Assembly (NCBI GenBank): GCA_000151295.1
Contig: GG745367.1
Span: 20,642 to 42,025 of the forward strand
Length of the DNA stretch: 21,384 nucleotides
Direction: 5' to 3'
Source: Allomyces macrogynus ATCC 38327
Lineage: Eukaryota > Blastocladiomycota > Blastocladiomycetes > Blastocladiales > Blastocladiaceae
Shown: piece after piece, positions 10,301 to 18,842 of the stretch
Layout of the letters: each line of letters begins with the position of its first letter
How positions within the stretch are numbered: the stretch's first letter is position 1
The notes under the pieces: generated by a model
What the model was told of the DNA's origin: nothing
Databases searched by the model: none
The model's input: the letters and a program-made list of their open reading frames with translations, nothing else
Made by a program: the position numbers and the translations under genes

Positions 10301-12207
10301 CTATTGCCCACTCTCATCGACCAGTTCAATCTCCTGATGGCACCGCTCGGCAAACATGATGATTTCGCGCAACCGGCTGCGTGACCGCGTCGTCTCGTTC
10401 TGGTGCACGGCGGCCATCTTAGAATCCACATCCTTGGCGAGCCCCGACGAAAACGCTTCCTCTTGCGCATCGATCTTGCCGAGCCGGTGGTCGTGCGACC
10501 CCGTGAGATGGTTCGCGACAGCGTCCTTGTCGCGCAGCAGCTGTACAGTACAGCGAGCCCGGCACGGTCAATCCACACCCACAACCATTCCGGTCACCAA
10601 CACACAAACGTACATCGCGCACCGCATCTTCCACCTCCTCCAAATCGGCCTTCGCCTGCCGCTCAAACGCCACCATGACCGCCTCCCCGACCTTCTCCTG
10701 AAGCTCATTCTCGAGTTCGCGCAACTTGGCAAACGCCGTCGTCCCAACCTCCTTGATCCCGCCGGCCAAATCCGTATAATTGCGCTCCAGTTCCTTGACG
10801 AGATCCTCAAATTGCTCCACCTGGTTCAACTCGAGCGCCATTAGCTCATCCGCCGCCTGCTGAATCCGCGTCTTGACGCTGGCCACGGCCTCGTCGGCAT
10901 CGCGCGGCGTCTTGGCCGCCGCCACCGCGCGCAGTCGCGCTTTCCGCTCATGCATGAAATCGGCCACGATTCGCGCGGCGACCGAGTCGGTCGCGCGCGT
11001 CGTCAACGAGACAGAGTCGTGAAACTCGGCGAGTTCTTGTGCGCGTAAGGCGCGGTGCGCGTGCGCCTGTGCGGTCAAGTCAGCGACGGTGGTCGCGAAT
11101 GCCGTGGCGAAATTGGCCTGCAGGTCCCCGAGGACGGCGGGTGCGAGCGGAAGAAGCCGCGCGTAGTCGGTGTCGGCTGCGAACATGGTTTCAAAGAGCG
11201 TGTTGATGCCGGGCAGGAAGGCGGAGCGGAGTTGCGCGGCTTGGTCGGCAAGCGCGGCGCGCTCGAGGTCAGCCTTGGTCGTGATTTTCTGTTCTTCTTC
11301 GATGGCGATGATGTCATCGATGTATTTCTCGCGCGCGGCGGTGATCTGCGCGGATGGACATGGGTGAGGATGGGACATGGAAGGATGGATCGGGAAAGAA
11401 CGCACCGCAGCGGGCTCGACAAGCCGGTAGTCGAGGTACTTGAGCGCCTTGAGCCGCGACAGGAGAAAGCTCTTGTAGTCTTGGTTTTTACAGAGCGGGT
11501 TGCCCGCGACGTTGAGCAGGCGCAAATTGTCGAACCGGGACAGATACGCGAGCTGGCCGTGTGTGCAAATCAGGTGAGCATCGTCGTGCAGATGCAGTCG
11601 CGCGTGGAGAACGGACGTACCGCCGTCATGTCCTGAATATCGTTGTTGCCAATCGAGAGTACATTGAGGTGCATGAGGTGGTCCATGTTCTGCAGCTTGG
11701 AGATGCGGTTGTTGAAGAGCGACAGGTCGGTCAGCTGCGTGAGCCCGTCGAGGCCTTCGATCACGGCAATGTTGTTGAAGCTGAGGTCTGATCGGTGGAA
11801 GACGGCCACAGATGAGCGAGACAAGCATGAGCGCTTTCGAACCAAAGGTACAGAATTACCGAGCCACTTGAGGTTCTTCAAGAGCCCGATGCCCTCGATC
11901 TTTTCAATGATGTTGTTGTCGAGCTGCAACTTGGTGAGCGAGTCAAACTGCCACAGGTTGTCGATCTTGAGAATGTCTGTGCCGCCGCATCGCGTCGCAG
12001 GTCAATCGTCGTGCTCCTTTTCGTGCTGGACGCGGCAATCTCGAAAGTACTCTTGTAGTCGAGCCGCAGGCACGTCACTTCGTGCAAGTCAATCCCTTCC
12101 TTGCGCGCAATTTCGGCTGCATCGCCCGAAGCCTGCTCATTGACGGCCTTGGCGAGCAATTCGTCGTCAATGACGGTCGGCTCGACGACATTGTGCGCGA
12201 TCATCAT
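10301..12207 (-). CDS. DRC3: Dynein regulatory complex subunit 3 (DRC3/LRRC48), six exons
   Basis: Exons 12207..12051, 11976..11860, 11787..11621, 11552..11406, 11345..10614 and 10540..10301 join in phase to 519 residues, matching the roughly 520 of animal and algal DRC3. DRC3 is part of the nexin-dynein regulatory complex that links axonemal doublets and controls dynein in motile flagella. The N-terminus reads EPTVIDDELLAKAV. Leucine-rich repeats follow at about residues 40-190 (LDYKNILKIDNLWQF, LQLDNNIIEKIEGI, WLDLSFNNIAVIEGL, LSLFNNRISKL, LLNVAGNPLCKNQDY), closed by an LRR cap (LKYLDYRLVEP). From AAREKYIDDI to the end the protein is mostly coiled coil (about 195-500), including LRDKDAVANHLTGSHDHRLGKID. 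The start is family-consistent. The intron at 11346-11405 is 60 nt, in frame and stop-free. The gene implies a flagellated life stage. Confidence 0.95.
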
Positions 12208-12501
12208 GGCGGCTGGCGGCCAGTGGGGGCGCGGAAGAGGTTGGGTGCGCGGTGGTCGACGTTCTGCAGCAAGTCGCGAGGACGGACGGCGGCTCTGGCG
12301 ATGGCGTCGCTGAATTGCAGATCGACGGCAGCGGTAATGGGTTTCCGAGCAAGCGGGCTGGCGAACGCGGTCATGTCGCGTTGGTGTTATTCAAACGTGT
12401 CTTTTCGAGCGCTCTGCCTTGCCCTGCTTGCTTATCTCCCAGCTTCTTCACCAATCGTTCGTGTCGTGTCGATTCCCCTCCCGACATCACAGTCCCCCAG
12501 T
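12208..12501. promoter_or_regulatory. Promoter region of DRC3, with the PH-gene 3' flank
   Basis: About 290 bp between the start of DRC3 and the stop of the upstream gene on the same strand. The side next to DRC3 is GC-rich. The only element worth naming is the RFX-like half-site pair at 12341-12353, described separately. No further gene is seen. Confidence 0.45.
12341..12353. promoter_or_regulatory. Candidate X-box (RFX site) upstream of DRC3
   Basis: GTTTCC, one spacer base, then AGCAAG gives one perfect half-site and one matching five of six positions of the RFX consensus (RYYNCC N1-3 RGYAAC). It lies about 135 bp upstream of the DRC3 start codon, a distance typical for ciliary genes in animals. 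A match of this quality can occur by chance in 300 bp. Confidence 0.25.
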
Positions 12502-14233
12502 TCACGGCCCTCCTCCCCCCTCATTCTCACCCCCATCCTCGTCATTTCCGGGCGGCAGCGAGTCCCGCGGCCGTGCCGGAACTCGACTTATTGTGCGTTT
12601 CGGTGGCTTTGGCGGCGGCAGTCCATCCAGCGCCGGGCTCGCGGGGGCGCTCTCGCTCGACCGTGAAGACAGCGCGACAACGGGCGCGGCCGGATCATGG
12701 TGCGCGTGGAACAACGTGGCCTCGGTCGCGTCGCTCCCCGTCCGGTGGTGGCCCTGCAGGCCCACGGCGTCGATGATCGACGAGGCGGGGCGCGACAGGG
12801 GCGGCGCGCTGACCGTGGACAAGGGCCGCGACGGGAGTTCCACTACGCGCTCGGGATTGGGTTCGTGCGACAGAGGTGGCGCCGAAACGGGGAGCGCGGC
12901 CACGGTCACTGTTGCCACCTCCACTGGATGCTCCTCGATCCCGGTTGCCGCACCCAACAGGTCCCTTGCAACCGCATCCAGTTCCGAGTCGAGCGCAGTC
13001 ATTAGCGGTTCCGTCCTTGGCGGCGGCGGCGCGTCGCGTTGCCCACTCGCGTGCACAGCCTTCATCATCGTCTCAAACGCGTCGGTCGGCGACGGATCGC
13101 CACTGCTCCCCGTACCACCAAGCACGAGCCGCTCGAGCTCGTCGAGCGCCGAATTGAGCCGCGCCTGGTCGGGCGAAACTGGGCAGACGTCGGCGGCAGG
13201 GACCGCGAGCATGGCCGCCGTTGATGGGGCCGGATGCGTGGCAACGCGCAGCGGCTGTGGCGGCTGCTGCTGCTGCTGTTGTACCGCGGATGGCGCGTAC
13301 AGCAGCGCCGGAACCGACCCGGCTTTCCCCATTTGTGGCGGTCCCGTCCCAACGTCGGGCGCCACGGTCGCCGTCTGCATCGTGCGCATGTCGACGAGCG
13401 AGACAGACGCGCGCGCGATATTTGGTCGTGCCGCGATCGCGGCAAGCGCGTGGGCCGAGTCGGCGCGCCGCATGCCCGCCAGCGCATTGTCAATCGCCAA
13501 TTCGGCGTGCGCATCGCCCAAATCTGCACGGGACATGCCGCCCGTCAGGTGGAGCGTGCGCGCGGCCGTCGGCAAGTTGGCTGCCGCTAGATTGCGCTTC
13601 GACACGCGCCGTGCCGCGTCGAGTGCGCGAAGCCAGTCGTCGAGAACGACTTGTGACTATGGGGACAGCAGCAGCGTGAGCCCCACCCAACTCACATCTG
13701 ACGTCGGCGCGGCTAACTTAAGTACTTACCGGCGCGAACAACTCGAGCGTGCGGTCTACCGTTGCAACCACACAACCATACCGCGTCTCCTCCGCTGCAC
13801 GAGGGTCGGCAGGTGCACGCGCAACCCGCGTGATATCGGCAGCACTGACCCCCCATTTCTCGCGCGCGTCGCGCTTGGCCGAGTCGTGATACGCCAACCA
13901 CCAGACGGTCGCGCCTTGCGTTCCCGGAAGTGTCGCGACGGCCGAGAGCCGGAAATGGCGCTTGCGCAAGTCCGACTCGGTACCACTCCCGCCACCGAGG
14001 AGAGATTGCGAGAGCCGTTTGGCGAGGGTTGTGGATGAAGCGGCGGCGGGGGTGCGGCGGCGCGCGGTGCGCTTGAGCAGCCAGCCCGAGTGCGCGAGCG
14101 GGTCCGAGGTCGGGCCGGTAGTGGGCAGGTCGTCGCCGCCGTTGGGTGCTGCCTGCGAGAGGTTGGAGGGCGACCGCGGCAGGTACGGGTTCGACGGCGG
14201 GCCGCGCAGCGTGCCCGAGTAGGCCGCTTGCAT
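12502..14233 (-). CDS. PH-domain protein with long disordered tail, two exons
   Basis: Exons 14233..13730 and 13656..12502 join in phase across a 73-nt intron (GTAAGT/CATAG) to 552 residues. A pleckstrin-homology fold spans about residues 47-185: strand 1 HSGWLLKR, then LRKRHFRLS, VWWLAYHDSAKRDA, WGVSAADITRV, YGCVVATVDRTLELFAP, and the closing helix SQVVLDDWLRALDAARR with the near-invariant Trp at about 176. The intron splits the domain just before that helix, which supports the splice. PH domains bind phosphoinositides or proteins at membranes. A long loop of about 20 residues follows strand 1 (TARRRTPAAASSTTLAKRL). The remaining 360 or so residues are disordered, with a run of seven Gln, proline-rich stretches including LPPPKPPKR (an SH3-ligand-like PxxPxK/R motif), and two amphipathic leucine helices (ALDELERLVL and ALDSELDAVARDLL). 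The specific family is not recognised. Role in signalling or membrane recruitment is inferred. Confidence 0.85.
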
Positions 14234-14592
14234 CTTGGAGGGGCTCGCGCAAGGAGATTGCGGCCGGTCTTGGGCCTTGTCTAGAGCAGGGAATGAGAGG
14301 CTGTTGGTGGCTGATGCGATTTATGACGACGGCGGTGTCGGTTGTCGTTCTCTGGCGTCGTTGGTTGTCGTTCTCGCCAGCTGCACTGGACTTGATCACT
14401 GCAAAATACCCTTGTTACGTAACACGCGTCGACCACGTCAACGGTCAACCGGACCAGGCACATCACCGTCAGCACCGCCATGTCGAACGCTCACCATCCG
14501 TCTCGCCGTTCCCGCTCGCTGTCCTGTTTCCATGCAAGTGCGCAGTCGGCCTGGATTGTACATACATGGATATGCTGCACGCCGTTCCTCCT
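14234..14592. other. Intergenic region: PH-gene promoter and BRCT-gene 3' flank
   Basis: About 360 bp between two minus-strand genes. It is less GC-rich than its neighbours around 14390-14420 (CTGCAAAATACCCTTGTTA), which may be the 3' processing region of the BRCT gene. No gene or strong motif is seen. Confidence 0.4.
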
Positions 14593-17500
14593 CTACTCTT
14601 CCCGCACCGCCGCCGACGCCGCTGCACGCCCACTACTCTTTCTCGCACGCACACCGCGCCGTGCCCGCGTCACTGGCGTCGCTGGCGCCTCGGACTCCTC
14701 CCTCTCCTCTTCGTCCTCGTCCTCGTCCTCGTCCTCCCTATACACGGCCGTCATGACCGCCCATTCCCCTTGATCCTGCTCACGCACGACCACGGGCGTT
14801 TCCCATCCTTCGCTCGCACACACGCGTCGCGTCAAGACACTCAGTGGGACAACCTGGTGCCCTTGGAGCGCGCGTGCCCAGACATCGCGATCCTCCTCGG
14901 GCACCTCTTTCGCGACAATGACGGGCCGTGCCGGATCAATCTGGATCGTGATCGTGCCTTGGGTACGGGTGACAACGGGTGTGGCCGTAGATGTGCTGCT
15001 GCGCGGGAGCCCAGCGAGCCGGCGGCGGGTGGTGCCGGACCAAGTGAGAGATGTGATGGCACACCCGAGTACCGGCAGGATCGCGGCGAGGAACGGTGGC
15101 TGAATCGACGGGTCCAAGTAGAGCGAGGTGCCAGCCAGTGGTGACAGTTCCTAAAGTTGGTCTTGGGTGTGAGTGGTGGATGGACAAGGACGCGGTGGTC
15201 CAAACACCACATCATATTTACCTCCTGATGACGCCGCTCGCGGTTGCGCCGCGGCCCGTGGTGGATCCCACCCTTGGTATCGCCCTGCACCTCGTACGGC
15301 TCCTCGGAGACGAGCGCCTTGGCGGCGAGGCACGCGCGGAGCCCTACATGGATCCATCGCATCAGTTCCCCCATTCACAACCAAATCAAAGCGCCAACGT
15401 ACACTCGGTGCTCACGACCCACGCGCCGTGAATGCACGCAGCAATCACCTTATTCGTCCTTCGCGCACACTTGTTCTCGTCCATGTCCGTCAAGACATGA
15501 GTGACGGTCGGCACCCACTCGTCGTTCTTTTCAGCAACGCGCGAGACCGTCGTCCCATGTTCCGCCTTGAGCAGTTTCGCCAACTGATCGACCTCGCGTT
15601 CGACTCGCTGCCGGTCGTCCTTGTGGTACGACGAGAGCGCAATCACGACATCGGTCTACATATCGCGCGCGCGTGGAGATTAGCCACGAGCACCGCACGT
15701 CGCACACCCGAAAAAAAAACGTACCTGCGCCGACTGCACCGCCTGTATACTCTTATAATACTGCTCGTCCGACAACCCGCGTGCAGACGGATGACTCATC
15801 GCCGCAATCCGCGTATCCGCCGACGCGCGCGCTTGCCGGGTCGGGCGCGACCGCGTGGGCGTCGCGCTGGGCGTGCCCAGAGGTTGCATCGTGCGTGTCC
15901 GCGGCGTGCGTCGCGGCTCGGTCGTGGTCGGCGTCAGTGCCGGCGAACTGGCCACGGCCGCTGCCGCCTTTGACGGCGGCGACCGCTTCTTGGCCGCGCT
16001 CGAAGCGGCGCGTGCGGAGGTCGCGCGCGCAGGGGTCGCGCGTGACGGGTTAGTCTTGGCCGCGGCCGCACGCCGTTTCGCCGGCCGTGACGCCGCCGCC
16101 GTAGTTTCGTCGTCGGCGTCGGCGTTCGAGTCGGACGCAGCTTCCGCCGCGGCCTTGCGCTTGGTCCGCACTGGCAGGCGCGGGGCCCGCGTCTTCTGCA
16201 CCGCGACCGGCGGCGCGTCCGGTGCAGCCACGCCGTCTCCGCCGACAGCGGGACTGGGCGTGCTGTTCGGTGCCGGAACCACTTCTCGCGCGAGCCGCGA
16301 CGACGACTTACCCGCCTGGACACCCTGTTTCGCTTTACTCCGCGTGGTTACCGGCGTATGCTCTTCCGGATCAAAGTCCCAAACCGATTGTGTCGCCTGG
16401 TAGATCGACTCGCTGCCGTCATCGACGTCCATCGACTCGGCCTCGTCCGTGTCCGAATCGGAATTGGACTCGGAATCGCTCGAGAGGGATGACAGCTCGC
16501 TCGTCGGCGGTGCGCCGCCGTCGCGCACGTGCGACACGGGAGAGGACGGGCCGGAGTGCACGACGTCGGCCTGGGACAGGTAGGAGATGGAGGGCATAAG
16601 AGTCGCGAGGTCCGGGGTCGCGGCGAACGCGACGCGGGGGCGTGGGGGTGGTGGGGCCAAGGTCGGTGGAGATGCGAGGCTGGGCGACGGGGCCGATGAC
16701 GCAGGTGCAGCAGCAGCAGCGGATGGGACGGTCGCGGGGACGGACAGTGGGATCGGGACCGACACCGTAGCCGGGACGGGCGCTGGGGCAGACGACGGGA
16801 TCGGTGCTGGTGGGACGAACGGCGCTAGCGGCGTCACGCGCGGTCCCGCGGCCGCCGTCAAGTCCGGGCTCGTCATGGTCACATCCTCATCCTCGTCGGC
16901 CGCACCAACAGCGGAAAAGTCGGCGGGCGGCGGCGGCGGCGCGAGCGGTGACGGCAAGAGAAACCCCGTGATCGAGTACGGATCACGTTCTGAGAACGGG
17001 GCAGTGGCAATTGACGCCGGGATCAGGTGTAGTGACGGCGAGGGCGATTGCGTGATGGATGACGGCGCCTCGCCTAATGGAAGCGCCTCGGCCAGCGGAA
17101 GCGCTCTGCCGCCGCGAATGGTGGAGGCGTGGGCCGTGTCGTCGTTGTCGTCTTCATCGTCGTCGTCGTCGACGTTGGAACAGACTGGGCGAAAATGGCG
17201 CTGGGCCGGATTTGCGTGACTGAGGACGGTTCGTTGGCGATTTGTTGGCGGCGCGGGGCCGGGTGGAGAGGTCCCGCGTCGTCGCGAACAGGGGCGTCGT
17301 CGTCGTCCTGATCATGGTCGTGCAGTAGGCTCGGGGAAAAGGGCGCTGGACCAGACTGTGTAACCGAAGACGGCGCGTTGGCGAGCGCGGGAACGAGACG
17401 GTTGGCAGGACTGACATCTCCATGGCCAGGGGAACCGCGAGCGGCATGATGCGCTTCGTCGTCATGATCGGCAATTAGACAGGGCGAGAACAGCGCTGGC

Positions 17501-18504
17501 CCGGACTGCGTGACCGACGACGCGTTCGGCAGAGGCGTAACCGCCGGACTTGCCCCACGCCGAGCAGCGTGCAGCCGAGGACTCGCGAGGTCGGATCTTG
17601 CCGTGCGCGTCCAGACGAGGTCCTGTCGGCTGAAGGCCCCGCGCGAGAGCGGGACAAGCGACGGCGACGGCTCGTGCAGGTCCTGCCGGTCGACCTGGCG
17701 CGCGTCGCTGTCGTTGCTGCGAACGATACTTGGAGCACTGGCGGGCAGACTGGCCGCCGCCATCGCGTCCCTTGGTGCATAGAGGGAGCCCTCTGTCGAC
17801 GGCACGGAGCGCGCATTGGACCCTTCGCTACTGCTGAAAAACTGCGGCGCACGTGCGAGGTTCATGACCGAGAGCGGCGGCGGCACCCAGGACCTGGAGG
17901 AATCTTGTGTGGGCGACGCGACGGTCGGCGGGACGCGCGGGTCCTCGGGTGGCTCGTCTTCTTCGGGCGGCTGCTCGTGCTCCTCCTCGTGCAAGTCGTT
18001 TTCGTCAATGGCCAAGGCCGCGGTCAGGACTGAGGCGGGTAGCGAGTCGAGATTGAGGTGCAGTAGCGTGTCGCCCGGCGGCACCTGCGGCAAGAGCGGC
18101 GGCGGCGGCGGCGACACGGTGCGCTGACGCGTGGGCGGTAGTGCGCCGGGCAGGTGCACGGGCGAGCCGGCGTCGTTGTGGACGCGTGCGGACGGGACCG
18201 ACTTGTCGGCATGCACAATGGCGCCGTGAACGCGCACGGGCACCGCCGGCAGCGTTGGAGAGGGTGGCGCGGCGGCATGCAAGGACGCGACGCTCGTCGG
18301 CGGGGGCAAGGCAGGCGCATTGACGGGTGGGCGAGCGGGGACGGCATCATGCACGGCGGGTCCAGATGCGGCACGCAGTGGTGTGGGCGGGCGCCAGTTG
18401 TCGGGCAGCAGCAGGCGCCAGGCGCGCGGTGGCGGGAGCAGCGCGGGCGACGCGGGCGCAGCGGCGGCGAGTTGCTGCTGTTGGTGCGGATGGTGGTGCT
18501 GCAT
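14593..18504 (-). CDS. Large mediator-like protein with C-terminal tandem BRCT (MDC1/PTIP/BRCA1 class)
   Basis: C-terminal exons 17xxx..15725, 15655..15403, 15343..15222 and 15150..14593 splice in phase. BRCT1 starts TDVVIALSSYHKDD, then VTHVLTDMDENKCARRTNKV, HGAWVVSTEW (the Trp codon is completed across an intron) and LRACLAAKALVSEEPYEVQ. The linker has HHGPRRNRE, as in BRCA1. BRCT2 begins LAGTSLYLDPSIQPP, like MDC1 and PTIP. RRTNK matches the MDC1 phospho-reading segment RRTVK, so binding of a phosphorylated histone or partner tail is likely. Upstream are basic, NLS-like and very acidic stretches (SDSESNSDSDTDE), then four SSVTQ repeats and a Pro/Ser/Ala-rich N-terminus with poly-His/Gln. 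The ATG at 18504 (MQHHHPHQQQQ) is the first in frame. The N-terminal frame ends at 17074 while the BRCT frame is open further upstream; see the frame-break finding. If continuous, the protein has about 1240 residues. No RING or FHA domain is seen. Confidence 0.8.
17006..17540 (-). repeat. Four degenerate TQ repeats of about 50 codons within the BRCT gene
   Basis: On the minus strand four units of similar spacing (about 145-160 nt) read ASSVTQSGPALFSP, PSSVTQSGPAPFSP, PSSVTQ followed after a frame change by SGPAPFSPSLF, and PSSITQSPSPSLHLIP. The first three are followed by an acidic tail (DHDDE, DHDQDDDD, DVDDDDDEDD). Each unit pairs a TQ site, the target type of ATM/ATR kinases, with SP or CK2-like acidic context. 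The fourth unit lies in the BRCT-encoding frame, which ties the N-terminal and C-terminal parts into one gene. Confidence 0.8.
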
Positions 18505-18842
18505 GTGGTGGTCGTGGATGCTCGTGGCAGGCGTCGGTCGTCGTCGCGACGACGGCGGTGCCGATGTGCGGGCAGGAGGTGAGCGCGCCGCACGATGAGT
18601 CCATCCACGCGCGGTGGGCCGTCTGACGTGGCCACTGCCCAGACCCCGTGCGCGTCCACCGCACGGCCCGCTGCCTGCCTCGGCGCGAGTGAGTCGCCAC
18701 TGCCCACGCAGCCGTGTCGACGTCCGGCCGCAAGAGCGAGCCGCCGACGGCGAATCCGCAACCACACCAGCAGCAAACCGACAACGCCGACTAGCCGCAC
18801 GTCCGCCTGGGTGCCCTTGTGCCACGAGCCGCCGCCGCCACG
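18505..18842. promoter_or_regulatory. Bidirectional promoter region between the two BRCT genes
   Basis: About 340 bp lie between the divergent start codons, so both promoters probably share it. A CRE/bZIP-like TGACGTG occurs at 18624-18630, and ACGCGC words that could suit MBF/E2F-type cell-cycle factors lie nearby at about 18606. None is diagnostic. A plus-strand frame from an ATG near 18595 has no recognisable content and ends at 18909. Confidence 0.4.

Noticed and set aside
12419..14038. Plus-strand open frame of 539 codons
   Set aside because: It lies antisense to the PH-domain gene, whose spliced protein has a clear domain. The plus frame is Ser/Arg/Ala-rich low complexity, the expected shadow of GC-rich coding DNA.
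14146..15144. Plus-strand frame of 332 codons
   Set aside because: It overlaps the last exon of the BRCT gene and the start of the PH gene in antisense, and shows only low-complexity sequence.
17150..17340. A short intron reconciling the frames in the BRCT gene
   Set aside because: The only GT-AG candidate I found (donor GTTCGC, acceptor CCTCAG, 70 nt) leads into a frame that stops within about 20 codons, and its donor is unlike the others in the window.
14593..18504. Naming the tandem-BRCT gene BRCA1
   Set aside because: The linker HHGPRRNRE is BRCA1-like, but no N-terminal RING finger is present, the BRCT2 start is closer to MDC1/PTIP, and the TQ repeats favour a mediator. A class-level name is safer.
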